Below are positions 46,039 to 54,804 of a stretch of 64,000 nucleotides of DNA, piece after piece. The notes under the pieces are model-generated. The model did no database searches and was not told where the DNA came from. It worked only from the letters and a program-made list of their open reading frames with translations. The translations under genes and the position numbers were made by a program. Source of the stretch: Mesobacillus harenae (lineage in GTDB: Bacteria; Bacillota; Bacilli; Bacillales; Cytobacillaceae); NCBI RefSeq assembly GCF_013343715.1, contig NZ_JABUNR010000014.1, positions 1 to 64,000 of the forward strand, in the 5' to 3' direction. Position 1 is the stretch's first letter. The number at the start of each line of letters is the position of its first letter.

Positions 46039-47109
46039 ATTGTACAGTCAATTGAACATTTAGCAGATTCCATCATTAGAGGTGCTTTAAGGATCGGGGC
46101 TACGGACATACATATTATCCCCCGTGAAAAGGACACTATAGTAAAGTTTCGGCTTGGAAACAAATTAGTGCCAAGATTTACTCTTTCCAAAGAGGAATGC
46201 GAAAGGCTTATTTCTCACTTCAAGTTTACCGCCTCTATGGATATTGGTGAAAAAAGGCGTCCACAGAGCGGTGCCTATTCCTTCAGCCACAAAGGTCATT
46301 CCATAGGCCTTCGCTTCTCCACTCTACCCTCAAGCAAAAATGAAAGTATGGTTATTCGAATTCTTCCGCAAGAAAACCAGATTCCCTACTACCAAATCTC
46401 CATTTTCCCTGAACTTACAAGGAAATTAATAGCTCTCTTGAAGCATGCTCATGGGCTTATAATCCTTACCGGACCAACTGGGAGTGGGAAAACAACAACA
46501 CTTTACTCGCTTTTAGCCTTAACTGCTGAAATGGTCACCCGTAATGTTATTACACTTGAGGATCCAATTGAAAAGCAAAGTGATACTGTTCTGCAGGTGC
46601 AAGTGAATGAAAAAGCCGGGGTTTCTTATGCTTCTGGTCTTAAAGCGATTTTGCGCCATGATCCGGATATTATAATGGTGGGTGAAATCAGGGATAAAGA
46701 AACGGCTGAGATTGCGGTTAGAGCAGCTCTAACCGGGCATCTTGTATTGACAACCATGCACACCAGAGATGCAAAGGGAGCGATTTACCGACTAAATGAA
46801 TTTGGAGTGAATTGGCTTGAAATTGAGCAAACATTAATCGCAGTGACTGCCCAGAGGCTAGTTGAGTTAACCTGTCCTTATTGCAAAGGAGAGTGTTCTC
46901 CATATTGCTATTCATCTACTCGTGGCAAGAGAGGAAGCGTTTTTGAAATTCTGACTGGAGGTGCCCTTACATCTGCGATGAGAGAGGCTAGGGGAGAGAA
47001 AGAGTTTTATCCATATAAAACAATTAGGGACATGATTATCAAAGGGATTGCTCTAGGCTATATAAAAGAGGGAGAATATGAAAGGTGGGTATACCAGGAT
47101 GAGAACTAG
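46039..47109 (+). CDS. comGA: Competence pseudopilus ATPase ComGA (apparent ATT start)
   Basis: Secretion-type ATPase powering assembly of the competence pilus for DNA uptake. Walker A GPTGSGKTTT, Asp box TLEDPIE, Walker B IIMVGEIRD, and His box LVLTTMHTRDAKGAIYR are present. The open frame begins at 46018 and the conserved N-terminus (QSIEHLADSII, then ATDIHIIPRE) lies before the first GTG at 46168. No ATG, GTG or TTG occurs in frame upstream of it. An ATT at 46039 lies about eight bases after AAGGTGG and gives 356 residues, the length of B. subtilis ComGA as I recall it. A start at 46168 would lose 43 conserved residues. Confidence 0.88.
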   Translation: MVQSIEHLADSIIRGALRIGATDIHIIPREKDTIVKFRLGNKLVPRFTLSKEECERLISHFKFTASMDIGEKRRPQSGAYSFSHKGHSIGLRFSTLPSSKNESMVIRILPQENQIPYYQISIFPELTRKLIALLKHAHGLIILTGPTGSGKTTTLYSLLALTAEMVTRNVITLEDPIEKQSDTVLQVQVNEKAGVSYASGLKAILRHDPDIIMVGEIRDKETAEIAVRAALTGHLVLTTMHTRDAKGAIYRLNEFGVNWLEIEQTLIAVTAQRLVELTCPYCKGECSPYCYSSTRGKRGSVFEILTGGALTSAMREARGEKEFYPYKTIRDMIIKGIALGYIKEGEYERWVYQDEN

Positions 47110-48127
47110 GTGGGCTTTAAAGGAACAAGCCCGGTTCTTAAAAAGGCTAGGAGAGCTCTTAGCAAGAGGGTACCCGTTATCTGACGCAATTGAATCCATT
47201 GCCCTTTATTTGGATTTAGATAAAAAGCAGGAAATTATCGGATGTCTTTCAGAGTTAAAAGAAGGTCATCCGCTGCATCGCGTGCTGGCAAATCTTCATT
47301 TTGACCGTGAGCTCATTAATTATGTTTATTTTGCTGAACAGCATGGAGGCTTGTCGCAGGCCTTCATTGCTGGCAGTAATATGATGCTGAAACGAGATGA
47401 AGATATTAGAAGAATCATTAAATTGGTTTCCTACCCCGGCTTGCTCGCAGTTATAACGAGTATTTTGTTTTTCTTTGTTGATCGTGTGCTGCTTCCTAAG
47501 TTTTCTTCTTTATTTATTAGCATGCAGTTAGAGCAAAATACGTTTTCGAAGATCCTCTATCTAATTGGAGATATATTTCCGGTTATTTTCATCGCTACTT
47601 TAGTTAGCTGCCCTCTCTTTTTATCCTACTATTTTTTTATTTTTAGACGTAGTTCACCGCTTGTCCAAAGAGCAAAGCTAGTTAAGATACCGGTTGCAGG
47701 GAAACTGCTTAGGTTATTGTACACCCATTCCTTTTCCATCCAGCTTAGCTACCTTTTTGCAGGTGGAATATCGGTGCTTGATGCATTGAATCTTTTTGAG
47801 AAGAATGAACGAGAACCTTTTTCAAAGCAATTAGGAAAAGAAATTAAACGGAAACTATTAACCGGGCAAGATTTTGAGACCATTGTTGAAGGCTTTTCAT
47901 TTTTTGAAGAAGAATTGGCTAAAATTATTAAACATGGCCAGGAAAACGGAAAAATCGGACAAGAGCTTGATTTTTACAGCAAATATTGTCTCTCTCAGCT
48001 CGAAGACCGGACAGAACGGCTTTTAAGAACGCTGCAGCCTCTTCTATATAGTTTTATTGGCATATTGGTCGTCATGCTTTATTTAGCCATTTTATTGCCT
48101 ATGTTTCGTCTCATGGAAGGTTTTTAA
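47099..48127 (+). CDS. comGB: Competence pseudopilus membrane protein ComGB
   Basis: Inner-membrane platform of the pilus (GspF/PilC family). 342 residues with two T2SF domains (KEQARFLKRLGELLARGYPLSDA at the start; HSFSIQLSYLFAGGISVLDAL, about 210) and three transmembrane segments (about 115-140, 160-185, 315-340). Overlaps comGA by 11 bp. ATG 47099 is 11 bases after AAAGGTGG; an ATG at 47078 lies before that site. Confidence 0.92.
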   Translation: MRTRWALKEQARFLKRLGELLARGYPLSDAIESIALYLDLDKKQEIIGCLSELKEGHPLHRVLANLHFDRELINYVYFAEQHGGLSQAFIAGSNMMLKRDEDIRRIIKLVSYPGLLAVITSILFFFVDRVLLPKFSSLFISMQLEQNTFSKILYLIGDIFPVIFIATLVSCPLFLSYYFFIFRRSSPLVQRAKLVKIPVAGKLLRLLYTHSFSIQLSYLFAGGISVLDALNLFEKNEREPFSKQLGKEIKRKLLTGQDFETIVEGFSFFEEELAKIIKHGQENGKIGQELDFYSKYCLSQLEDRTERLLRTLQPLLYSFIGILVVMLYLAILLPMFRLMEGF

Positions 48128-48153
48128 TATTGCAAATAAGAAGGAGATTTTGT

Positions 48154-48465
48154 ATGAAGAAAAATCAAAAGGGTTTTACCTTAATCGAAATGATGATTGT
48201 TTTGTTAGTTATTTCTGTCCTCCTGATTGTTACAGTTCCAAATATCGCCAAACATAGTTCGAACATAAATGATAAGGGCTGCAAGGCTTATGTGAAAATG
48301 GTCCAGGCTCAAGTTCAAGCCTATGAGATTGACAAAAAGGCAATTCCAACTATTACACAACTTGAAACCGAGGGCTATTTAAATGGAGGAGATACTCCCT
48401 GTCCTGACGGAACAGTAATTACGATCGGGTTAGACGGTGTTGTATATGCGGGACCGGTTCAATAG
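48154..48465 (+). CDS. comGC: Major competence pseudopilin ComGC
   Basis: 103-residue type IV pilin-like protein forming the competence pilus. Prepilin site KKNQKG/FTLIEMM with Glu at mature +5, a hydrophobic helix, and two cysteines (KGCKAYV, TPCPDG) for the intramolecular disulfide. ATG 48154 after AAGGAG. Cleaved by ComC peptidase, encoded elsewhere. Confidence 0.95.
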   Translation: MKKNQKGFTLIEMMIVLLVISVLLIVTVPNIAKHSSNINDKGCKAYVKMVQAQVQAYEIDKKAIPTITQLETEGYLNGGDTPCPDGTVITIGLDGVVYAGPVQ

Positions 48466-48898
48466 CTGCGAAAAGGGGTTTACTCTGACAGAAACTCTCG
48501 TAGTTCTTTCAGTTTTCCTAGTTATTTCTTCTATCACACTGCTTTTAGTCAAACCTCAGTCCAACATTATCGACAAACAGTCTTTTTTTACCCAATTCAA
48601 GGCTGATCTATTCTTAGCCCAGCAATACGCAATTTCCCACCAGCAGAATGTCTACGTAAATATCAGCCCGATAACACATTCCTACTATATAAGATCCCAA
48701 TCAGGAGGACCAATTATTGTTGATCGTAAATATTCAAGGGCAATAACCATTGAACCGAGGTCCTTGCCTTTATATTTTCAGTTTACCCCTTCTGGAAATA
48801 TAACTAAATTTGGCAGCCTATATATTGCCATTGGTGGTGATTCCTACTTAATGACATTTCAGATTGGAAAGGGGCGTTTTTATATTGTTAAGGAGTAA
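48446..48898 (+). CDS. comGD: Competence minor pseudopilin ComGD
   Basis: 150 residues with a prepilin signal (CEKG/FTLTETLVVLSVFLVIS). Minor subunit of the competence pilus. It overlaps comGC by 20 bp. No strong ribosome site is seen, so translation is probably coupled. ATG 48446 chosen; GTG 48437 and TTG 48440 are alternatives. Confidence 0.88.
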   Translation: MRDRFNSCEKGFTLTETLVVLSVFLVISSITLLLVKPQSNIIDKQSFFTQFKADLFLAQQYAISHQQNVYVNISPITHSYYIRSQSGGPIIVDRKYSRAITIEPRSLPLYFQFTPSGNITKFGSLYIAIGGDSYLMTFQIGKGRFYIVKE

Positions 48899-49217
48899 TG
48901 GGTTTTTTCTTGCCGAACTGCTCCTGTCATTAACAGCCTTCTTTCTAGCTGTAAGCTTCCTGCTTCCACTTGTCCTGCATGTTAAAACACAATCGTTAAC
49001 AGTAAGACAGGAGGCTGCGGCTGTCCATTTATTGTATGAGCAGTTACAAGCAGCTCGTTTAGATAATTCTTTAGAAGGCAGGTGGGAAACAACTAGGGAA
49101 GGGATCCAGTATACGGTTTTGGTATCGTCAATCGACGGAGGAATTGCCCAGGAGGTGTGCGTTCAATTTGATGGATTCAATAACAAGCAAATCCAAAAAT
49201 GCAGGAAAGTTGAATGA
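48885..49217 (+). CDS. comGE: Competence minor pseudopilin ComGE
   Basis: 110 residues; short N-terminal leader followed by a pilin-like hydrophobic helix (GFFLAELLLSLTAFFLAVSFLL, with G/F and Glu at +5). Placed by operon order. The start is TTG 48885, 11 bases after AAAGGGG, overlapping comGD by 14 bp. The C-terminal part has two cysteines. Confidence 0.85.
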   Translation: MLRSNGFFLAELLLSLTAFFLAVSFLLPLVLHVKTQSLTVRQEAAAVHLLYEQLQAARLDNSLEGRWETTREGIQYTVLVSSIDGGIAQEVCVQFDGFNNKQIQKCRKVE

Positions 49218-49638
49218 AAAAGGCTTTACTATACTGGAGATGCTGTTTTCCTTCACTCTTTTTCTACTGATCGTCGGTTTTTTACCGCTTGGCTTAAGAA
49301 CTGTAGTGGAATTCAACCAGTTTGAAAAAAGAATGCAGCGGCTCGAATGGGAGGTGTTTATCAGCCAAGTAAAAAAAGAGATGAGGATGGCTGAACAAAT
49401 AACTGTTCAAAATGATCGGATCTTTGTTTATCGAAACAATGAAAAAATCCTTTATGAAAAATATGGTTCTAGTTTACGCCGAAGGGTAGATCTTAAGGGA
49501 CACGAAATCCTTATTCAAAATATTAAGTCGGTCGGTTTTAGCTACCAAGCGGGACAACTGGCAATAACCATCATAGATTTGTTTGGACAAGAATATATAA
49601 CCCAGTTCACTCCACTCATTAGAGGGAATGTTTCATGA
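49171..49638 (+). CDS. comGF: Competence minor pseudopilin ComGF
   Basis: About 155 residues with a prepilin-like site (NEKG/FTILEMLFSFTLFLLIVG) about 20 residues in. The C-terminal half matches the ComGF pattern (FEKRMQRLEWEVFISQVKKEM, IFVYRNNEKILYEKYG, SVGFSYQ). Overlaps comGE by 47 bp. AGGAGG lies 15 bases before ATG 49171 (12 before a TTG at 49168), so the exact start is uncertain. Confidence 0.87.
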   Translation: MDSITSKSKNAGKLNEKGFTILEMLFSFTLFLLIVGFLPLGLRTVVEFNQFEKRMQRLEWEVFISQVKKEMRMAEQITVQNDRIFVYRNNEKILYEKYGSSLRRRVDLKGHEILIQNIKSVGFSYQAGQLAITIIDLFGQEYITQFTPLIRGNVS

Positions 49639-50015
49639 AACGAGAAAAAGGTTTTACCTTTCCGCTGTCAGCCTGCTTTTTACTTTTGTTCAGTTCATTT
49701 TTCCTGATCCACGTGGAAATTTATTTAAACGAAAAGAAATTCTATAATGAAACAGAAGAAATTTTAAGGCAGGAATTCTATATGCTCTGTGCGGTTCAAG
49801 ACATAGAGAAAATGCTGTTACTGGAAACTACGATTCCTGCGTCCGGTGTGCTGCATTATGAAAGTGGCAGTGTTTATTATGTTCAAACAAAGTTGTCAGA
49901 CACTGTCGATCAGTTTATTTTTACCATGCCGGTGAATGCAACCGAACAAATAACAGGAACTGGAATCTATGACAAGACATTGAAAAAGATGGTAAAATGG
50001 ACTGAAAAGAACTGA
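49635..50015 (+). CDS. comGG: Competence minor pseudopilin ComGG
   Basis: 126 residues; basic start KREKGFTFPLS, a hydrophobic helix and a hydrophilic domain. The pilin cleavage region is degenerate (no Glu at +5), as is usual for ComGG. ATG 49635 overlaps comGF by 4 bp. Last of the seven comG genes. Confidence 0.86.
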   Translation: MKREKGFTFPLSACFLLLFSSFFLIHVEIYLNEKKFYNETEEILRQEFYMLCAVQDIEKMLLLETTIPASGVLHYESGSVYYVQTKLSDTVDQFIFTMPVNATEQITGTGIYDKTLKKMVKWTEKN

Positions 50016-50029
50016 CAGGGGAATATAAG

Positions 50030-50530
50030 ATGAAGCCAATCTATTTAATCGGTTTTATGGGTGCAGGTAAAACGACAGTTGGTCTGCAGCTAAGTGACAA
50101 GAATGGAATAGCCTTTTTTGATACAGACACTGAAGTCGTCAAAGGAGAAGAGACAAGCATTAACCACCTCTTCTCTGAAAGAGGCGAGGAATATTTTCGT
50201 CAATGTGAGACAAAGGTCCTTAAGGGTTTACCGGTAACTGATGCTGTTATTTCTACAGGGGGCGGGATAATACTTGCTGCCGAGAATAAGAAGTATATGA
50301 AGCAAACAGGAACGGTTGTGTACTTAAAGACAACCTTGGAAGAGACTCTGATAAGGCTGGAAGGCGATACTTCAAGGCCGTTACTATCAGGAGCCAAACA
50401 AGAAGAGGCGGCTGCCTTGTTTTTGCGGAGACAGCCTATATACACAGAGGCATCGGATATGATTGTTAATACAACAGGAAGAACCATTAACGATATCGTA
50501 AGTGAAATAGAAGCTGGTTTGAAACTTTGA
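50030..50530 (+). CDS. aroK: Shikimate kinase AroK
   Basis: Phosphorylates shikimate in aromatic amino acid biosynthesis. 166 residues: Walker A GFMGAGKTT (about 8-16), DTDTEV, shikimate-binding Arg in FRQCE, STGGGI (about 77), and lid region TSRPLL. ATG 50030 with CAGGGGAA upstream, 14 bp after comGG, so possibly read from the comG transcript. Confidence 0.94.
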   Translation: MKPIYLIGFMGAGKTTVGLQLSDKNGIAFFDTDTEVVKGEETSINHLFSERGEEYFRQCETKVLKGLPVTDAVISTGGGIILAAENKKYMKQTGTVVYLKTTLEETLIRLEGDTSRPLLSGAKQEEAAALFLRRQPIYTEASDMIVNTTGRTINDIVSEIEAGLKL

Positions 50531-50571
50531 TGGATGGACATACTTGTTAACGAAAGAAGGCAGGTGTGTTT

Positions 50572-50751
50572 ATGAAAACGAATGATTATGTAAAATATAT
50601 AACCCAGACTGTGGTCAAGTATATCGATCAGCCAAAAGATGAAAGAAAACAGACTAAGCTCGCGAAAAAGGAAACAAAGCCCCCTTTTCTGTTTCGCTGG
50701 TTTGGAGTTGTTCCTTACGCTATCATGGCAATTTTTAAAAAAACAAAATAA
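50572..50751 (+). CDS. YqzE family small protein
   Basis: 59 residues: KTNDYVKYITQTVVKYIDQP at the start, a basic middle (KQTKLAKKETK) and a hydrophobic C-terminal stretch (FRWFGVVPYAIMAIF). YqzE follows comGG in B. subtilis and is of unknown function. ATG 50572 with AGGCAGGTG upstream. Confidence 0.85.
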   Translation: MKTNDYVKYITQTVVKYIDQPKDERKQTKLAKKETKPPFLFRWFGVVPYAIMAIFKKTK

Positions 50752-50775
50752 AGCAGGCAGCCCGCCTGCTTTATT
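50749..50775. terminator. Bidirectional terminator between yqzE and yqhG
   Basis: AAAGCAGGC/GCCTGCTTT stem between convergent genes. The A-run before it and TTTATT after give T-rich tails on both strands. Confidence 0.85.
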
Positions 50776-50777
50776 CA

Positions 50778-51569
50778 TTATACAGCTTCTGATGTCAAAT
50801 AAAACACTCCGCCATTTACCACGGAAATATTAATCTTTGGCTCATATTGTTCTTGAAGGGCTCTTCTTTCTACCTCATAATTCTCATTTTCATTGTCTTC
50901 TTCATAAAAGTGATTTAGAAGGTCGAGATCCTTCTTCCAGCGCTCTTTTGCAGCATCTGCCCACGAATGATCCTCACTTTTAAGCTCTGTCTTTAAATAT
51001 GCTTCCACTCTGGAAATCCCGCTAACAGGCATAATCAATGGTGATAGGGTAAAGGTGTGATCGGGTATTTTGGGTGTCAGCTGAATATTTACCAATTTTT
51101 CGTGAAAACCTTCAATAAGCTGACCACTTATAAGCTGTATGCCGATCGATTTGAAAATATCCTTTTTTCGGTCACATTGATAAGAAATCTTTAAGTTCAT
51201 ACAAAGCCATGGCATCAGCGCAGCTTGTGTGCCAGCTGGAGGCTTATGCTCTTCGTACAGTCTGATATGTCCAGCGAGGTTTTTCGCTGAACCAAAGATC
51301 TGATGAAGCCTTGGTGAGCCAAAATGAATCGTTTCTCCTATAATATCATCAGGTGCCAGTTGATTGTTGGTTATCAATGTAAGCTTCATAGGGTTTGGAA
51401 CCCCGCCTGTTTTCTCGAGGTAATGCCAATAAAAGGGTCTATTCATCAATTCCTTGTCCATTTCGATGGTCAGTTGGACGGTTAAATAGCCAGGGTGATT
51501 CTCTATAATCTCACAGCCGTTTGACTCGAAATACCTTTCCAAAAATTTATGAATTTTCTGTTGCTGCAC
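50778..51569 (-). CDS. YqhG family protein
   Basis: 263 residues, soluble, matching the B. subtilis YqhG family in length and place. N-terminal QQQKIHKFLERYFESNGC, then beta-rich segments (HPGYLTVQLTIEMD; NPMKLTLITNNQ) and an acidic helical C-terminus. The function is unknown. The start is GTG 51569, seven bases after AGGAGGG. It overlaps the yqhH stop by 23 bp, so the two are coupled and the products may act together. Confidence 0.85.
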   Translation of the reverse strand: MQQQKIHKFLERYFESNGCEIIENHPGYLTVQLTIEMDKELMNRPFYWHYLEKTGGVPNPMKLTLITNNQLAPDDIIGETIHFGSPRLHQIFGSAKNLAGHIRLYEEHKPPAGTQAALMPWLCMNLKISYQCDRKKDIFKSIGIQLISGQLIEGFHEKLVNIQLTPKIPDHTFTLSPLIMPVSGISRVEAYLKTELKSEDHSWADAAKERWKKDLDLLNHFYEEDNENENYEVERRALQEQYEPKINISVVNGGVFYLTSEAV

Positions 51570-53238
51570 GTGCTAGTCCCTCCTTCATTTCCTCGGCAAA
51601 TTGAATCATGCTAGTCAAGTTCTCCATCTTGATTTTCATTTCCCCTTCTGTTGCCGATTGTCCAAAGATATCAACAAGATGATCTTCGATACTTCCAAAC
51701 TCCAATCTCGTTAATATATCATCCAGATCACCAATTACCTTTTCGAATAACTGGATTTTTTCATATAATAGTTTTAGTATGTGTTCTTCAACTGTGTTTT
51801 TCGTCGCAAAGTTATAGATTCTCACATCATTTTCCTGACCAAGACGGTGGATTCTCCCGATTCGCTGTTCGAGCTTCATTGGATTCCAGGGTAAATCAAA
51901 ATTTATAATATTGCTGCAGAACTGCAAGTTAATTCCTTCTCCGCCTGCTTCGGTTGCGATCAGCACTTGAGCGTGCTTCTGGAAGAGCTCTCTCATCCAA
52001 TCCTTTTTCCCCCGTTTAAATCCGCCGCGAAACGGAACCGAAGTAATTCCATGCTGCTTCAGGAACCATTGTAAATAAAGCTGCGTTGCCCTGTATTCTG
52101 TGAAAATAATGACCTTGTCATCGATCTGGCGGATCAATTCAAGGGCTTTTTCCGCTTTGGAGTTCTTAGTTACAGACTCTACTTTTTTGATTAAAAACTG
52201 AATGGTGTCCTCGTATTCTTTTGTGGGAACTTCTTGCCTTTTAAGCATGTTTCTAAGTGTGTAGTAGACTGCTTCCCGGCTGCTGCAAGCCTCCCTGTGC
52301 AAAGTCATCAGGGAAAATTGGCTAGACATGAGGCCGTCCGCCTGGTTTCTTAATAATGTGATTGAATCATACAGAGCTTGCTCTTCGGGAGAAAACTCAA
52401 TGGCGATTGTCTCAACATGACGGTTGGTCCATTCTATTCCTGTATCAGCACGCCTGTTTCGAACCATAACTTTATTTACTAGCTCTTTTAAATGGACATC
52501 TTCATTTACTGATCGTTTGTTTCTGCTGCTATATTTATCATTAAACGTTGTTTCGTTTCCAAGATGTCCAGGCTTGAGGAGCGTTACCAGATTGAAAATT
52601 TCCTCTATCCGGTTCTGGATGGGGGTTGCTGTCAGTAACAGACAAAATTTCTTTTTAAGATTTTGGACAAACTCATAATTTTTTGTTTTATTATTTTTCA
52701 ACTTGTGAGCCTCATCAATAATAATGAGGTCATAGTCCAGCTTATTGATAATATCTTTATGGGGACTTCTCTTAGCAGTATCAATCGAAGATACAACTAC
52801 ATCATACTGCTCCCACATATAGCTTTTTTTCTGGGCTATAGCTGGAATGAAAAACTTTGTTGTTAACTCTGAGGCCCACTGTGAAACAAGGGAAGCTGGA
52901 ACGAGTACCAGGACTTTTTTAACTAGCCCCCTAATCATGTATTCTTTTAAAATCAAACCAGCTTCAATTGTTTTCCCAAGGCCAACCTCATCAGCAAGAA
53001 TCGCTTTGCCGTTCATATTTTCGATGACCTGCTTTGCGACTTCAAGCTGATGAGGCAAAGGAGTGAGATGAGGAAGATGACCTGGCGCAATCAACCCCTC
53101 AAACTCGGGTATGACCGTCTGTTGTTCTACCTCAACGGCCAGCTTGAATAAATCCCAGTTTCCCCAAGGTCCGTCGGCTCTCATTCTTTCTAAAAATGCA
53201 TCCTGCCAGGAAGAATCAAAGTTTATTTGCAGTGACAT
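51547..53238 (-). CDS. SNF2-family helicase YqhH
   Basis: 563 residues of the SNF2/SWI2 ATPase type. Motif I LADEVGLGKTIEAG (about 78), DEAH box (about 175), TATPIQNR (about 203), QRIGRIHRLGQ motif VI (about 470). No extra DNA-binding domain, so it is a minimal remodelling-type translocase. Relatives RapA and YwqA recycle RNA polymerase or remodel DNA-protein complexes; the role of YqhH is unproven. ATG 53238 with GGGGTG upstream; an earlier in-frame ATG adds 13 unconserved residues. Confidence 0.9.
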   Translation of the reverse strand: MSLQINFDSSWQDAFLERMRADGPWGNWDLFKLAVEVEQQTVIPEFEGLIAPGHLPHLTPLPHQLEVAKQVIENMNGKAILADEVGLGKTIEAGLILKEYMIRGLVKKVLVLVPASLVSQWASELTTKFFIPAIAQKKSYMWEQYDVVVSSIDTAKRSPHKDIINKLDYDLIIIDEAHKLKNNKTKNYEFVQNLKKKFCLLLTATPIQNRIEEIFNLVTLLKPGHLGNETTFNDKYSSRNKRSVNEDVHLKELVNKVMVRNRRADTGIEWTNRHVETIAIEFSPEEQALYDSITLLRNQADGLMSSQFSLMTLHREACSSREAVYYTLRNMLKRQEVPTKEYEDTIQFLIKKVESVTKNSKAEKALELIRQIDDKVIIFTEYRATQLYLQWFLKQHGITSVPFRGGFKRGKKDWMRELFQKHAQVLIATEAGGEGINLQFCSNIINFDLPWNPMKLEQRIGRIHRLGQENDVRIYNFATKNTVEEHILKLLYEKIQLFEKVIGDLDDILTRLEFGSIEDHLVDIFGQSATEGEMKIKMENLTSMIQFAEEMKEGLARAATENS

Positions 53239-53399
53239 TTTATACACCCCATTCAAAAGCATAAATATATTGCCCAATCAGGCCCCTTAGTGGTAGGATA
53301 AAAATAGCTTTAATGTTTAGAATATTAGCATTTAAAAAGTTTTTTATTAAAATTTGATTAGCTTAGTCAATATGGTTTAGCATGCCCAATCTGGAAAAA

Positions 53400-53592
53400 A
53401 TTATAGATGCGGATGACAGCAAGGGGAGAGACCACATAAGTGGCGCCGAAGGAGCAAGCAATTCAAATTGTGAATCTCTCAGGCAAAAGTACTCTTGTTT
53501 GACGCAGCTCTGGAGAGTGTTGCCGGCACGCCGGTAACCACCAAAGGGGAAAGCCTAGTACAGGTAAACTTTCAGGTGAAAAGGACAGAGAC
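53400..53592 (+). ncRNA. Tandem glycine riboswitch
   Basis: Two successive gcvT-type aptamers upstream of the glycine cleavage operon. The first (about 53412-53500) has GGGGAGAGACC, GCGCCGAAGGAGCAAGC and CTCTCAGGCAAAAG. The second (about 53503-53592) has CTGGAGAG, ACCACCAAAGGGGAAAGCC and TTTCAGGTGAAAAGGACAGAG. These are the conserved glycine-aptamer blocks in order. Glycine binding should favour readthrough into gcvT. Confidence 0.95.
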
Positions 53593-53627
53593 CTTCTCTT
53601 TTTTGAGGGGGTGTTCTGTCCTTTTTT
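53581..53627 (+). terminator. Riboswitch-controlled terminator
   Basis: AAGGACAGAG pairs with TTCTGTCCTT, followed by a six-T run. The 5' arm overlaps the last stem of the second aptamer, as expected for the expression platform. Confidence 0.9.
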
Positions 53628-53676
53628 GTGCAAAAAAACTATAAACAACTAAGAAGCTCTTATAAGGGGGATTAGT

Positions 53677-54783
53677 ATGTCTGATTTAAAACGCACTCCG
53701 CTCTATGAGTCATATAAAAAGCACGGAGCGAAAACGATCGATTTTGGCGGATGGGACCTGCCTGTCCAATTCTCAAGCATCAAGGAGGAACATGAAGCAG
53801 TAAGGACTAGATCTGGCTTGTTTGATGTTTCTCACATGGGAGAAATCGAAGTAAAAGGCCCTGGCAGCTTCTCTTTTTTACAAAAAGTAATGACTAATGA
53901 TCTATCAAAGCTAAAAATCGGAGGAGCCCAATATACCGCTATGTGTTACGAAGATGGCGGAACAGTTGATGACCTCCTCGTTTATAAATTGGCAGAAAAT
54001 GAATATCTCCTCGTTGTTAATGCAGCAAATATTGAAAAGGACTACAACTGGATTATTGAAAATGTGGAGGGTCAAACAGAAATTCGCAACATCTCCGAAG
54101 AAACAGCTCAGTTGGCCATTCAAGGCCCATTAGCAGAAAAAATCCTTCAGAAGCTTGCCACGGAGGCAGATCTAAGTGAAATCGGCTTTTTTAAGTTTAG
54201 CCCATCGGTTGATCTCAATGGAAAAAAAGCCTTAGTATCTAGAACTGGATATACAGGCGAAGATGGATTTGAAATATATTGCTGTTCAGAAGATGCAGCT
54301 GGCCTTTGGGACGATATCCTTGCGGCAGGCAAGGATGAAGCCATTCTCCCTTGTGGACTGGGTGCCAGAGACACACTCCGTTTCGAAGCTTGCCTCGCTC
54401 TTTACGGACAGGAATTAACGCCTGATATATCTCCGCTTGAATCAGGCATCGGCTTTGCTGTCAAGCTTAATAAAGAAGAGGATTTTATCGGGAAAGCAGC
54501 TTTGAAACAGCAAAAAGAAAACGGATTGCCAAGAAAGCTTGCTGGTATTGAGATGATAGACAGAGGAATTCCACGCCATGGTTACCCGGTTTACAAAAAT
54601 GGCCAGAAGATTGGGCAAATCACATCGGGAACCCAATCACCAACTTTAAAGAAAAACATTGGATTAGCGTTGCTTGAATCAGGAGAAACAGAGCTAGGCA
54701 ACGAAATCCAAATTGAAATCCGCGGCAAACGCCTAAAAGCAATAGTGATTCCTACACCGTTTTATAAAAGAGAAAAGAAGTAA
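53677..54783 (+). CDS. gcvT: Aminomethyltransferase GcvT (glycine cleavage T-protein)
   Basis: Transfers the aminomethyl carbon from lipoyl H-protein to tetrahydrofolate, releasing ammonia. 368 residues: [11 protein letters not shown] (folate-binding, about 48-58), [21 protein letters not shown] with catalytic Asp about 90, and [22 protein letters not shown] 53677 with AAGGGGGA upstream. First gene of gcvT-gcvPA-gcvPB, under the glycine riboswitch. Confidence 0.96.
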   Translation: MSDLKRTPLYESYKKHGAKTIDFGGWDLPVQFSSIKEEHEAVRTRSGLFDVSHMGEIEVKGPGSFSFLQKVMTNDLSKLKIGGAQYTAMCYEDGGTVDDLLVYKLAENEYLLVVNAANIEKDYNWIIENVEGQTEIRNISEETAQLAIQGPLAEKILQKLATEADLSEIGFFKFSPSVDLNGKKALVSRTGYTGEDGFEIYCCSEDAAGLWDDILAAGKDEAILPCGLGARDTLRFEACLALYGQELTPDISPLESGIGFAVKLNKEEDFIGKAALKQQKENGLPRKLAGIEMIDRGIPRHGYPVYKNGQKIGQITSGTQSPTLKKNIGLALLESGETELGNEIQIEIRGKRLKAIVIPTPFYKREKK

Positions 54784-54804
54784 TAGCAGGAGAGGGGAAT
54801 AACC

